From Pedobacter endophyticus (GTDB taxonomy: Bacteria > Bacteroidota > Bacteroidia > Sphingobacteriales > Sphingobacteriaceae): DNA of 64,000 nucleotides. The stretch is taken from positions 3,100,001-3,164,000 of the forward strand of contig NZ_CP064939.1 in NCBI RefSeq assembly GCF_015679185.1. Reading direction: 5' to 3'. The translations under genes and the position numbers were made by a program. The notes beneath the pieces are model-generated. The model saw only the letters and a program-made list of their open reading frames with translations. It ran no database searches and was not told where the DNA came from. Every line of letters begins with the position of its first letter. Positions within the stretch are counted from its first letter, which is position 1. This document shows positions 1-9,420 of the stretch, one piece after another.

Positions 1-2
1 TT

Positions 3-605
3 GGCAAACCGCTGATTTACCAAGGTAAGATTATTTTCGGCTCGTGGGGCAGGCATTTATATGCGCTCGATATAAATACAGGCGCTTTGGTATGGAAATG
101 GGATAACGGTCACGCCAACAGGATGTTTTCGCCTGCGATGGTAACACCGGTTGCTTATAAAGGCATTGTTTACATTGCAGCTCCCGACCGGTATTTGACG
201 GCGATTGACGCCTCGAACGGCAGCACGCTGTGGCGCAACAAGGAGGCTACGGTTAGGGAATCAATCGGCCAATCTGCAGATAGCACCATTATTTATGGCA
301 AAACCATGCAAGATGAAATTGTTGCTTATAAGGCGCAGGCCCAAGATCCGGGCGTACTTTGGCGATTGAATGTAGGTTTCGGCTATGAACATGTTCCTTC
401 TATGTTGATAGAAAAAGCCGGAAATGTGTTTTTTGGCACCAAGAACGGCGTTATTTATGCGATCGACCCTAAACAAAAAACCACCGTTTGGGCACATAAA
501 ATTGATAACTCAATGGTAAATACGGTAAATGTGATCGATGGCAAAAATGTATTGGCGAGCACAATGGATGGTAAGGTGGTATGGTTGGAAGTAGCCTCTT
601 CCTAG
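3..605 (+). CDS. PQQ-like beta-propeller protein, C-terminal part (5' end outside window)
   Basis: The reading frame is open from the first bases of the window, so this is the C-terminal ~200 residues of a longer protein. It shows repeated beta-propeller blades of the PQQ/BamB type: LYALDINTGALVWKW, LTAIDASNGSTLWR and IYAIDPKQKTTVWA each have the blade signature of an Ala/Leu-Asp-Gly/Thr-x-x-x-W pattern. Proteins of this kind are usually extracytoplasmic and either bind PQQ as dehydrogenases or act as scaffolds such as BamB. No catalytic residues can be judged from this fragment, so the exact function stays open. It ends just before a repeat-rich intergenic stretch. Confidence 0.75.
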   Translation, partial: GKPLIYQGKIIFGSWGRHLYALDINTGALVWKWDNGHANRMFSPAMVTPVAYKGIVYIAAPDRYLTAIDASNGSTLWRNKEATVRESIGQSADSTIIYGKTMQDEIVAYKAQAQDPGVLWRLNVGFGYEHVPSMLIEKAGNVFFGTKNGVIYAIDPKQKTTVWAHKIDNSMVNTVNVIDGKNVLASTMDGKVVWLEVASS

Positions 606-855
606 CCTCTCCCTATCAACGTTTGTGGGTTACTTTCTGAAGTGCAGGTCCCTCTCCAGAAGAGAGGGAAACAAAGATCCTCTCCCTATCAACGTTTGTA
701 ATTTAGTTTCTGAGGTGCAAATCCCTCTCCAGAAGAGAGGGAAATGGAAGTACGTGGGTTCAACCCGCTGCCCTTCAAAAACCCGCTCTCCCGGAGAGGG
801 CCATTACTGAAATTGCCTTACTACGTCCTTTCAAAGGGTGAGGCTTGAAAACTAA
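606..855. repeat. Tandem CCTCTCC...GAGAGGGA repeat (about 73-bp period)
   Basis: Two copies of a ~67-bp unit begin at 606 and 679. Each starts CCTCTCCCTATCAACGTTTG, continues with TTTCTGARGTGCA and ends in the hairpin TCCCTCTC-cagaa-GAGAGGGA. A shorter relative (GCTCTCCCGGAGAGGGCC) lies near 784-801. A third full copy sits at 38621-38690 behind the serine dehydratase gene. The small open frame across this stretch is made of repeat and is not a gene. The rest of this gap up to the terminator holds nothing recognisable. Confidence 0.75.
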
Positions 856-892
856 AAAACCTCCGCCAAACTTTATGTTCGACGGAGGTTTT
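856..892. terminator. Probable bidirectional terminator
   Basis: AAAACCTCCGCC (856-867) pairs with GACGGAGGTTTT (881-892), leaving one mismatch and a 13-nt loop. A-rich and T-rich flanks suit termination on either strand. It sits 20 bp beyond the SusD-1 stop, so it most likely ends the SusC-1/SusD-1 operon on the minus strand. Confidence 0.75.
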
Positions 893-912
893 AACATAAT
901 TAGTTGTTTACG

Positions 913-2565
913 TTACCATCCGGGGTTTTGCTGTAGCGTTCCTGCGGGGTACAAACTAATTTGGCCAGTTGGAATTGGCGACAAATAGTTCTTCGGGTCG
1001 ACAAACGTTCTGGTTAAGTTGGCTGCGTACGGAATGATGTAACCTTGCGCATTTCTGAGCACCTTGCCATTATCGGGCACTTTGGCACCTAAGAAAGCAT
1101 CAACATTTTTGGCTCTATCCAAATATTGTCCTTTTTTCCAGCGCAAAATATCCTGATATCTAAACCCGTTCATCATCAGTTCTACTCTACGCTCGCGTCT
1201 TATTTCCCACATTAGCGGCGAAACATCGGCATCTCTTTTAGGGTCTACAATGGTAACTCCACCCGCAGCTACGTTTCCGCCACCTAGCACAGTGAGTTTT
1301 GCAATTCCCGCCCTTGTTCTTAACAAGTTAATTGATTTATCCATGTCGGCCTGAGTAAAGGCTAGCTTGCCCAACTGATCTAAAATTGCGGTGATCTCAG
1401 CATAATTAAGTAAAACTTCGGAGTAGTAAAAAATCGGCGCATCGGTTTCATTGTACGGTGCCAACTGGTTCGACGCAGGGTTTAAAAACTTAGATGGACG
1501 ATAACCTGTGCTTGAGCTGTAGCCATTTACCAAAGTTCCGTTATAGGCTAAAAAGTTATCAACGGTGGCCAACAGGCGATTATCTCTGTTTGTTCTCACA
1601 GCTGCAATGGTGTTATCTCCCTGATAAAGCGGCGATTGTCCAATTGGTAAACCATCGGTTGCAGGATACGCTTCTACCGCCGATTTCGTTAAGCCACTCA
1701 TTTGGGTTGTGCTGTTGGTATAGCCAATTACAGAGTGAGTGAGTACGCCAGCCAGGTATTTTTTATAAAGCAGCACCTCCTTGTTACCAGCTAAATCCAT
1801 CGAGCTGTAAATGCTTCTGTAATCGGCATTCAAGATATATTTTCCGGTCATCAGCTTTTCGCAGGCGTCTTTACCCTGAGTTAAAAACTTATCAGCATCT
1901 GGCAGCGACAATTCGGTATGGTACACCCTGTAAGAACCCTCAAAAAGACAGATTCTTGCTTTTAGGGCCAGGGCTACGTCGCGATTTACCGTATTGTCGC
2001 CATCGCTAACACGAATATTATCAACGGCATAGTTAATATCGCTCAATACGCTGTCCATTACCAGTTGACGGGTATCGCGGGGCTTGTAAATAACGTCGGT
2101 TTGCGCAACATCTAGCGATTTGCTAATGTATGGAACTCCGCCAAATGCTTTTACTTTACTGAAGTAATCCATCGCCCTGAAAAATCTGGCAATTCCGCTC
2201 CAGTGCTTTTTAGCCTCATCGCTCATTGGCACCTGGTTAATTCGCTCTAACATGATATTGGCTTTACGGATATAAGTCCAGTCCCAATCGCCCGATGTTG
2301 TTGGCGCTGTTAATGCAAAATTTTGGAACGTTGCGGCATTCTGATCATCGCTTAAGGTAGAGAAATAAAAATCGCCTGTTGTTCCTGTTCCAAAACCCGT
2401 AAACAGGGCATAAAAACCCCAGTTGTAAGTCCGAACGTTATTTTCACTTGTCCAGAAGTTGTCATCAGAAAACTGATCTGGTGTATCTACATTTAGATCT
2501 TTAGAACAGCTAATGCCTAAAATTGCAATAAATGCGATGTATATTGTTGATTTGATAAATTTCAT
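913..2565 (-). CDS. SusD/RagB-type outer-membrane nutrient-binding lipoprotein (pair 1)
   Basis: This 550-residue protein begins with a lipoprotein signal whose lipobox LGISC places the lipidated cysteine at residue 20. The body has the SusD/RagB organisation: TPR-like helices (for example the segment around IARFFRAMDYFSKVKAFGG), a late EIRRERRVELMMNGFRYQDI motif typical of the family C-terminus, and SPIPTGQISLYPAGTLQQNPGW at the end. Family members sit on the cell surface as the lid of a SusC barrel and bind the substrate. It follows the SusC-1 gene by 8 bp, so the two are certainly co-transcribed. The substrate cannot be read from the sequence. Confidence 0.93.
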   Translation of the reverse strand: MKFIKSTIYIAFIAILGISCSKDLNVDTPDQFSDDNFWTSENNVRTYNWGFYALFTGFGTGTTGDFYFSTLSDDQNAATFQNFALTAPTTSGDWDWTYIRKANIMLERINQVPMSDEAKKHWSGIARFFRAMDYFSKVKAFGGVPYISKSLDVAQTDVIYKPRDTRQLVMDSVLSDINYAVDNIRVSDGDNTVNRDVALALKARICLFEGSYRVYHTELSLPDADKFLTQGKDACEKLMTGKYILNADYRSIYSSMDLAGNKEVLLYKKYLAGVLTHSVIGYTNSTTQMSGLTKSAVEAYPATDGLPIGQSPLYQGDNTIAAVRTNRDNRLLATVDNFLAYNGTLVNGYSSSTGYRPSKFLNPASNQLAPYNETDAPIFYYSEVLLNYAEITAILDQLGKLAFTQADMDKSINLLRTRAGIAKLTVLGGGNVAAGGVTIVDPKRDADVSPLMWEIRRERRVELMMNGFRYQDILRWKKGQYLDRAKNVDAFLGAKVPDNGKVLRNAQGYIIPYAANLTRTFVDPKNYLSPIPTGQISLYPAGTLQQNPGW

Positions 2566-2573
2566 GGCTCTTA

Positions 2574-5500
2574 TTATAATGTTAAGTTAACACCGAAAGA
2601 ATATTGTCTGTTAAACGGAAAGGTTCGGCCTGTATAACCAGCTTCGCCATCAGTCATTTCCGGATCTATTGGCGCACCAACGTTTGAAATTGTTGCAAGG
2701 TTCTGTCCACTTAAATAAACCCTGAATTTCTGAACCCCGTATTTTTTCAACCATGTGCTCGGTATTGTGTATCCAACGGTTACATTTTTCAATCGGGCGT
2801 AAGCAAGGTTTAACAGGTATTTAGATTGTGGATAAAAGTTGTTTCCACTGGCAGGGAAATTTGCAATTTTGGTTGCACTGTTGCCAATATACGGACGAGG
2901 ATAAAACGCGTTTGGATTTGTCGGCGACCAGAAATCGAGCTGGTTGGCATACATAATATCGGCGTTGCCATAAGCAGGAATAATCATGGTTCCCAAGCCC
3001 CAGTAATCGCGTTTGCCAACGCCTTGAATGTACACATCTAAATCGAAGCCTTTATAGGTTCCGCCCAAACGAGCGCTGTATTGGTAGCGTGGCTGGCTAT
3101 TGCCAATTACTTTCAAATCGCCGTGATCGTCTGCCGTACCTTTTCCCTGGTTAATTACACCATCGCCATTTAAATCCTTGTATTTAACATCGCCTGCTCC
3201 ATAAACGAAGTTTCCGTTTTGAAGTGCAACCTGGCTTGGAGAGCTTTTTACCTCGTCGTCAGACTGGAAAAACCCATCCGTTTCAAAGCCCCATATTTCG
3301 CCATACTGCTGCCCTACATAATATCCAGGGTTCTGATAATTGGGGTTGTTCTGATAAATCAGATTAGATGGATTGTTCCATTTTGTAAATACCGTTTTGT
3401 TATCGGCCAAAGTAAGCGTAGCATAAAGGTTAAGATCTTGACTTACCGGATAGTTTAAATCCAAACTAATCTCGTACCCGCGGTTTCGAAAGTTACCAGC
3501 GTTAATTCTTGGTCCCGCAGAGCCAAAAGTGGCAGGAACAGAAGTTTGCTGCAACATACCTTTGGTATCGCGTTGATAGTAATCTACCGATAAGCCAACA
3601 TAATTTTTCAAGAAACGGATATCAGCACCAACGTCTAACGTTTGAATTTTTTCCCAAAGTAAAGATTCTGCTACCGGAATTGGTGCCGCAATGCCTGTAG
3701 TTAATGTTGTTCCGGTTGGGGTAATCCAATTCACGTTTGAGGCAGCCATTAATGGGATATAAAATTGGCCGCCAACATTTTGGTTCCCTACTGAACCGTA
3801 TGACGCCCGAAGTTTAATATCGTCAACATAGGGCTTAATGAAGCTCATAAATTTCTCTTCGGTAATGCGGTAACCTGCAGAAGCTGAAGGGAAAAACGCC
3901 CATCTGTCTAGTCTCGAAAAAGCCGAGGATCCATCGTACCGTCCGTTTGCTTCAAACAAGTACTTGCCTTTGTAGTCGTAATTAAAGCGACCGAAGTATC
4001 CTGCGTAAGCGCCTACCGGAAATAAGCCTGAACCGTGCGAGCCATTAGCAAGCTGGGTGCCAACCGCTAAATTGAGCTCTCCCCTGTCGGGATCTAAAAC
4101 AGTATTTCTCGCTGCCGTAAACTGAACATTATCGTACGTTTCAGAGTTTACCCCGGCCGTAACCTTAATATTATGGTCGTTAGCAATTGTTTTCTGATAG
4201 GTAGCATAAGCATTAAGCGTATTTACCATATTGCGGGTTTCGCCGTAGCTTACCACATCTTGGGATGCCGAAGCAATGTTTGCGATAAGCGGCGGTGTAC
4301 CCGCAGTCCAAAAATCGATTGCGTTAATCGGCCCGCCCACCTCATTTCTTAAGGCATTTGAACGGCCAATGGTGTAATCAGCACGGATACTTAAATCTTT
4401 GGTAAGCTTAATTGTTGCACCAAGATCAACACGACTGTAATTTTCGGTTAAGCTGGATCTTTGTGCATTTGCTAAATAAGCAGGCGTGTGTCTGAAATAA
4501 TTTCCATTGTATTGGCCGTACGGGAAATAAGAGCCCCATCTCCAGAAATAATACCAATAGTTCTGATACTGATACGGATAATCGTATTTAAAGTTGCGGT
4601 ACAGAAACTTTGCGTCAACATCTAACCATTTTGTGGCCGCAACGTTAATGGAACCACTCACATTATACTTGTTAAGCTCATCGGGGTTTAATTTGAAAAT
4701 ACCGCCTTCGTTTGCATAACCGCCGGATAAATAATAACCAATTTTTTCACTTCCGCCCTGCAGGCTCAAATTGTGGTTAGATTGTGCGGTATAATCTTTA
4801 AGCATCTCCTTTTTCGGGTCCCAAACCTTATAAAAGTAAACGCGTCCGTCAACGTAATCAAAATCCTGACCCAGAATCATATCGTTACCGGTATTTGTGG
4901 CGGCATATTTGTTTTGCCAGTTGGCAATACCATCGCGAAGCTTGGTTAACTGCATACCAAAGGTTTCGGGCGATGTAGTACCGGCCCTAACTGATGCATC
5001 GTAAAGCGCTTGCAACTCCGGAACAGGGTCTGAGAAATCGGCCAGCACTGTTGGCTTATTCCACGAAAAGTTGTTGGAGTAAGAAATTCTTGTTGGAATA
5101 TTTTTCTTTCCTGATTTTGTTTTAATGAGCACAACACCAAAGGCGGCCCTTGCACCGTAAATTGATGTTGATGCGGCGTCTTTTAACACAGAAACACTTT
5201 CGATATCGGCAGGGTTAATGATCGAAAGATCGGGGGTTTCCACATTATCCACGATTATTAACGGCCTGCTATTGCCGTTTATCGATCCTACACCCCTGAT
5301 GTTGATGTTTGGTCCGGCAGTTAATCCTCCGTTTCCGTAAGTAATGGTTAATCCGGGTACAACGCCTTGCAACGCTTTTGTCGGGTCGTTTAGGGGCTTG
5401 CTTCCAAAAGTTTTCTCTACATCAACAGTAGTTACGGCACCGGTTAAGTTTGCTTTCTTTTGGGTACCAAATCCTACTACAACCACTTCTTGCAGTCCTT

Positions 5501-5792
5501 GCGATGTTGATTCTAAAGTAACATTAATGGTATTGCTATTGCCAACGGTTTGCTCTTGAGTTGCGTAACCAATAAAGGTAAAAACAAGTACGTCGCCTTT
5601 GTTTGCCCGTATTGAATAGGCTCCGTTACCATCGGTTTGTGCTACAGTGGTTCCGGATTTTATTTTAATAGAAACTCCGGGAACAGGGCCATCGGGCGAT
5701 GTAACCTTACCTGTTACGGTTACTTGTTGCGCTATAACCTGCGTGAGCAACAAGAAGGCACCCAGAATAGTTAACAGTAGTTTTTTTTTCAT
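2574..5792 (-). CDS. SusC/RagA-type TonB-dependent outer-membrane transporter (pair 1)
   Basis: This 1072-residue protein has a signal peptide ending near residue 21 (FLLLTQVIA), a carboxypeptidase-D regulatory-like beta-sandwich at about 23-95, the SusC box QEVVVVGFGTQKK at 101-113, a plug (about 115-225, with the RGVGSINGNSRPLIIVDNV stretch) and a long C-terminal barrel ending in FGVNLTL. Family members import oligosaccharides or peptides using TonB energy, with a SusD lid. The first 45 residues and the upstream ~200 bp closely match those of SusC-2 (11818-14895), which shows a duplication that kept the promoter. No glycoside hydrolase is encoded beside it. Confidence 0.95.
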   Translation of the reverse strand: MKKKLLLTILGAFLLLTQVIAQQVTVTGKVTSPDGPVPGVSIKIKSGTTVAQTDGNGAYSIRANKGDVLVFTFIGYATQEQTVGNSNTINVTLESTSQGLQEVVVVGFGTQKKANLTGAVTTVDVEKTFGSKPLNDPTKALQGVVPGLTITYGNGGLTAGPNINIRGVGSINGNSRPLIIVDNVETPDLSIINPADIESVSVLKDAASTSIYGARAAFGVVLIKTKSGKKNIPTRISYSNNFSWNKPTVLADFSDPVPELQALYDASVRAGTTSPETFGMQLTKLRDGIANWQNKYAATNTGNDMILGQDFDYVDGRVYFYKVWDPKKEMLKDYTAQSNHNLSLQGGSEKIGYYLSGGYANEGGIFKLNPDELNKYNVSGSINVAATKWLDVDAKFLYRNFKYDYPYQYQNYWYYFWRWGSYFPYGQYNGNYFRHTPAYLANAQRSSLTENYSRVDLGATIKLTKDLSIRADYTIGRSNALRNEVGGPINAIDFWTAGTPPLIANIASASQDVVSYGETRNMVNTLNAYATYQKTIANDHNIKVTAGVNSETYDNVQFTAARNTVLDPDRGELNLAVGTQLANGSHGSGLFPVGAYAGYFGRFNYDYKGKYLFEANGRYDGSSAFSRLDRWAFFPSASAGYRITEEKFMSFIKPYVDDIKLRASYGSVGNQNVGGQFYIPLMAASNVNWITPTGTTLTTGIAAPIPVAESLLWEKIQTLDVGADIRFLKNYVGLSVDYYQRDTKGMLQQTSVPATFGSAGPRINAGNFRNRGYEISLDLNYPVSQDLNLYATLTLADNKTVFTKWNNPSNLIYQNNPNYQNPGYYVGQQYGEIWGFETDGFFQSDDEVKSSPSQVALQNGNFVYGAGDVKYKDLNGDGVINQGKGTADDHGDLKVIGNSQPRYQYSARLGGTYKGFDLDVYIQGVGKRDYWGLGTMIIPAYGNADIMYANQLDFWSPTNPNAFYPRPYIGNSATKIANFPASGNNFYPQSKYLLNLAYARLKNVTVGYTIPSTWLKKYGVQKFRVYLSGQNLATISNVGAPIDPEMTDGEAGYTGRTFPFNRQYSFGVNLTL

Positions 5793-5845
5793 AACTTACT
5801 CGTTTAAGGATGAAATGATTTTAGGGTTTGTTAGTTTGTTTTCTA

Positions 5846-5863
5846 AACACGCACAATCACGCA
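5846..5863 (-). promoter_or_regulatory. Proximal operator-like direct repeats upstream of SusC-1
   Basis: CACGCA occurs at 5848-5853 and again at 5858-5863, exactly one helical turn apart. The same pair, with the same phase, stands upstream of SusC-2 at 14974-14989. Direct repeats with helical phasing are plausible DeoR-family sites, and a DeoR-type regulator gene lies at 15149. The assignment is inference. Confidence 0.5.
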
Positions 5864-5952
5864 CATTATCAAAACAATAAGCTAAGGTCACAAATAGTTT
5901 CCACATAAAAATTATTCAACATACTATTTCAGAGTGTGTAACAAAAATTTTA

Positions 5953-5977
5953 TCGCACAAAACCGCATAAACACGCA
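5953..5977 (-). promoter_or_regulatory. Distal operator-like triple repeat upstream of SusC-1
   Basis: Half-sites TCGCA (5953), CCGCA (5963) and ACGCA (5973) follow one another at 10-bp steps. The matching cluster upstream of SusC-2 is TTGCA, CCGCA, ACGCA at 15078, 15088 and 15098. The distance to the proximal pair is 124 bp here and 123 bp there. Between the clusters both promoters share a block of the type GTTACNNACTCNNAAATAG, probably the core promoter. Confidence 0.5.
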
Positions 5978-6070
5978 GAGGATTTGGTAGAGTTTGGATC
6001 ATCGGATGAAGGTGTGTTCGGCCGTAGCGGGCTACATAATCCGTCATTTCAACCGCAGCAGGCTACACTA

Positions 6071-6716
6071 ATCGTCCTTTCGACCGTAGCGCTCCACAGG
6101 AGCTCCTATGGAGGAGAATCTTTTAGAAACCTAAGTTCGATATTATTCCAGCCGAAAACTGCCTCAATCACACAGCCAAAACACCACGTCATTCCCACGC
6201 AGGTGAGAACCTTAATGCGGTGCGCTGTTTTTTGCATTAAGATCCCCAGCCAAGCTGAGGATGACGACCGTTCATATCAAATGTTCAATATGAGCCCCAA
6301 AAATGCACTTTAATTATAGAAATCAGATTAAGAGAATAGCTGGAGGGCGAGTATCTTTCCGTTGCGCTACAGTCGGGATGACGGGATGAATACCTACACG
6401 GATCGTCCTTTCGACCGTAGCGCTCCACAGGAGCTCCTATGGGGAGAAATCTCTTAGAAACCTGAGTTCGATATTATTCCAGCCGAAAACTGCCTCAATC
6501 ACACAGCCAAAACACCACGTCATTCCCACGCAGGTGAGAACCTTAATGCGGTGCGCTGTTTTTTGCATTAAGACCCCCAGCCAAGCTGAGGATGACGACC
6601 GTTCATATCAAATGTTCAATATGAGCCCCAAAAATGCACTTTAATTATAGAAATCAGATTAAGAGAATAGCTGGAGGGCGAGTATCTTTCCGTTGCGCTA
6701 CAGTCGGGGTGACGGG
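6071..6716. repeat. Tandem duplication of a 315-bp intergenic segment (331-bp period)
   Basis: Copy A (6071-6385) and copy B (6402-6716) match almost base for base, with about eight differences, mostly clustered near the TATGGAGGAG/TATGGGGAGA stretch. The 16-bp spacer is not part of the repeat. Inside each copy is the stretch CAAGCTGAGGATGACGACCG followed by TTCATAT, and part of it (GCATTAAGATCCCC next to TGAGGATGACGACCG) recurs inverted and diverged at 36719-36830. No protein signal was found, and open frames across it are broken between copies. Confidence 0.9.
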
Positions 6717-6720
6717 CAGA

Positions 6721-9345
6721 CTACTTCATTAGCGTTAAACTTCCACTTAGCTTGCCACACTCGCCTTTTAAGTCAATTAAGTAATAATAAACCCCTGTAG
6801 GCAGCGGCTTCCCGCGGTAAGTCCCATCGAAAGGCGCTGCATAACCTTTTGAATAAAACACCCGCTCACCATGCCGATTAACAACAGAAAACTCGGCGCT
6901 TGGATAGTTTTCGGCCGCGGTGATTACCCACGCATCATTAACTCCATCGCCATTTGGGCTAAACGAATTGGGTACGACCAACGTTTCCCTTTTTAACGAC
7001 CGAAAATCGATGAAATCACTATGTACGTCGCAATTGTATTTATCCGACACCAAAAGTTGGTAATTACCGGCTTTCAGCGCACTAAATGCGAGCTGCTCAG
7101 AAACCATATTTCTCTCCTGATCGATCCACTTATAACGGAACGGCTGAGTAGTACCTTTTACTTCCACGCCTGTAATGCTTATTGTTTGTCCATCGCAACT
7201 GGTAAACGTTTGCATTTTGGTTAAATCGATCACGGGGAGGTCGGCCTCACTGATGGTAAAACTTCCTGCTTCATTTGCGCAGCCATTGGCATCAGAAGCC
7301 ATCAGGGTATAAACGCCGGGGAAAACGTTCGAAAGATCTTCGGTTGTAGCCACTTCATTTCCATCTCCATCGAGCCAGCTAAAGCGGGTGGGAACATCGG
7401 TTTGATAGCCGTTTATTTCGACGCGTCCATTTTTATTTCCGCAGCTCGATGGTGTGATCACAACGTCTTTTGTCATGTAGCTTTTGGTTTGATTGTTAAC
7501 GGTATAAACGGGTGAAGTAACTTCGCAGGCACCGCTACCCGCCTTAAAAAAGTAAGTGCCTGCGGGTACATTAACCAAATCGTTGCCTGTAGCTATGATG
7601 TTGCCAGCAGCGTTGTACCAGCTTTTTTGAAGATCGTTGGCTACACCTATATTGGTAATGCTGCCATTTGATGCGCCGCAAATAGCATCGGTAATTTTCT
7701 TTTTCGAATCGTCTATCCCATTTCCACCGGCACTAATGGTAAAGTTGGCCGATTTCACATCGCAGGCTCCCAGCTGCCCGGCCTTTAAATAATAAGTTCC
7801 GGCACCAACGTTTTCTAAATCGTTACTTGTTCCAACCAGATCGCCGACCGTATTGTACCACTGAAAAACACTGGCATTATAGACCTTAATACCCTTTATA
7901 CTTCCATTGGCCTCCCCACAAAAAACGTTTTGCTTTAGTACATTGGCATCGTTGAGTTCTGGCTTTGAGAAATTGGAGGTTGCACCATTGGCATCGGTAC
8001 CCAAACTGGTCACTTTTCCGGTTACTGCACCCGTATATTGCCAGTTTCCGGCGCCATCGGTGTTTAAGGTAGCAAACCACGTTTTACCCTGGCAATCGTT
8101 ACACTCATCAGTATAAAAAAGCTCGACCATTGCATTCGCGGCATACTTTCCACTTACCTGGCCTGCATTAATAACGTCTATTTTAGCCACATCAAGGGTT
8201 TGACCCTTAAAGGTAATTGCACCTTCGGAATTGCAGTACAAGCTATTTTTAAGGATCGAGATTGGATAGGAATTCTCAATGAGGATTGCCGTTTTATTGT
8301 AAGCGATATAATTGGTTTCGGCCGTTGTAGTACCGCCAATTATACTTTTGGTATTCGAAAAATTGATGTGAATCCCTGTTCCGTTGGCAAAGTTTTCGGT
8401 ACCTAAGAAGCCTGTGCCAACTCTATTTCTGGCGATGATGAACCCACCGTTAACATAATCGACCAAAATGCCTTGTAATTGACCACCAATAACATTATCA
8501 GTGATATTTGGGATGCTTGTTGCGCCATTTACGTAAATTCCGTTTGCGGCTGGTGATGGTTTCAGGTTAAGCGATTTATCGAGCCCGATTACGTTGTTGG
8601 CAATTGTTATGGGGCCATCTGCCGAACCTAAAGCGATGCCATTGCGGGTGTTTGCAGCAATTAAATTGCCATACTCGGGCGCATCGCCTCCAATAGTGCT
8701 GTTTTTTAGGAAACTTAAATCTATGCCTGTTTCATTGGGCACACTGTTTAAACCATTTTCACTTAACCCGAAAATGTTGGCGGCTATCTCAATATTCTGT
8801 ATATCTTCCCGTGAGGTTGTAAAAGGCGACAAAATTCCCGCGTAACAGTTACCGAAACAATTGGGCTTGCCGGGTGCACCGATAATAATGTTTGAGGAGC
8901 CTTTAAGATAAATCCCACCCTTTTTCTCATCGAGACTGCCTGCGGGGTCGGCCTTAAAGTTACTAAAGCTAATACCATATACGGCTACATTGCTTGCATG
9001 ATCGATTTTTAACCCGTTAAAATAAGCTGCAACGGCCCGGACAAGTGATATCCGGATATTGGGATTGCCCAATAGCTCCGACGGTTGGCTTTGCCCATCA
9101 ATCATAATGTTAGAAGTAATTGCCGGCAGCTCACTTTCGAGCGCAATGGTAATGTCGGTTAAACTAGTGCCTGGCAGATTGAAGTAAATATAATCGGTTT
9201 CTGTAGTTCCATTGTTATTGGCCAGGGTAATGGCATTGCGCAAGGTTCCGGCCCCAGCATCAGCATTTGAGGTTACCGTAAAAACTGCAGCTTTAAGGCT
9301 GGCCGCAAGTGTAAAAAGAATGAAAAACAGGGATAATTTTCTCAT
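6721..9345 (-). CDS. Secreted beta-helix and SprB-like-repeat protein with T9SS type B C-terminal domain
   Basis: The start is taken at 9345 (MRKLSLFFILFTLAASLKAA, a clear signal peptide), because the longer frame begins inside the preceding terminator hairpin. The product is 874 residues. Its N-terminal half resembles a right-handed parallel beta-helix: TLRNAITLANNNG, then ITSNIMIDGQS and repeated short N-I-I-G strands. Three to four related repeats follow, each of the form SNGSI...W(Y/L)...AGTY-(Y/F)-(F/L)KAG. The C-terminus is a gliding-type (CHU_C) sorting domain: VVPNSFSPNGDGVNDAWVI, then GERVFYSKGY and GVYYYLIDLKG. Such proteins are exported by T9SS and stay at the surface or are released. 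The ligand is unknown. Confidence 0.87.
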   Translation of the reverse strand: MRKLSLFFILFTLAASLKAAVFTVTSNADAGAGTLRNAITLANNNGTTETDYIYFNLPGTSLTDITIALESELPAITSNIMIDGQSQPSELLGNPNIRISLVRAVAAYFNGLKIDHASNVAVYGISFSNFKADPAGSLDEKKGGIYLKGSSNIIIGAPGKPNCFGNCYAGILSPFTTSREDIQNIEIAANIFGLSENGLNSVPNETGIDLSFLKNSTIGGDAPEYGNLIAANTRNGIALGSADGPITIANNVIGLDKSLNLKPSPAANGIYVNGATSIPNITDNVIGGQLQGILVDYVNGGFIIARNRVGTGFLGTENFANGTGIHINFSNTKSIIGGTTTAETNYIAYNKTAILIENSYPISILKNSLYCNSEGAITFKGQTLDVAKIDVINAGQVSGKYAANAMVELFYTDECNDCQGKTWFATLNTDGAGNWQYTGAVTGKVTSLGTDANGATSNFSKPELNDANVLKQNVFCGEANGSIKGIKVYNASVFQWYNTVGDLVGTSNDLENVGAGTYYLKAGQLGACDVKSANFTISAGGNGIDDSKKKITDAICGASNGSITNIGVANDLQKSWYNAAGNIIATGNDLVNVPAGTYFFKAGSGACEVTSPVYTVNNQTKSYMTKDVVITPSSCGNKNGRVEINGYQTDVPTRFSWLDGDGNEVATTEDLSNVFPGVYTLMASDANGCANEAGSFTISEADLPVIDLTKMQTFTSCDGQTISITGVEVKGTTQPFRYKWIDQERNMVSEQLAFSALKAGNYQLLVSDKYNCDVHSDFIDFRSLKRETLVVPNSFSPNGDGVNDAWVITAAENYPSAEFSVVNRHGERVFYSKGYAAPFDGTYRGKPLPTGVYYYLIDLKGECGKLSGSLTLMK

Positions 9346-9372
9346 CAATTTCAAGCCTTGAATATACAAAAA

Positions 9373-9398
9373 AACCAAGTCAGAAAACTGACTTGGTT
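9373..9398 (-). terminator. Terminator of the SusC-2/SusD-2/DUF4397 operon
   Basis: AACCAAGTCAG (9373-9383) and CTGACTTGGTT (9388-9398) form a perfect 11-bp stem with an AAAA loop. On the minus strand it is followed by a run of T. It lies 23 bp past the DUF4397 stop and separates that operon from the T9SS cargo gene. Confidence 0.88.
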
Positions 9399-9420
9399 CT
9401 AAACCGAGACAAGGTTTACA

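Noticed and set aside
625-810. 61-codon open frame on the plus strand
   Set aside because: It consists of the CCTCTCC...GAGAGGGA repeat family and has no independent coding sign.
5846-5977. CRISPR-like regular repeats upstream of SusC genes
   Set aside because: The repeat unit is 5-6 bp with 10-bp phase and only two or three copies; this suits an operator, not a CRISPR array.
5984-6313. 109-codon open frame on the plus strand
   Set aside because: It runs through copy A of the 331-bp duplication and is interrupted in copy B, so it is not a conserved gene.
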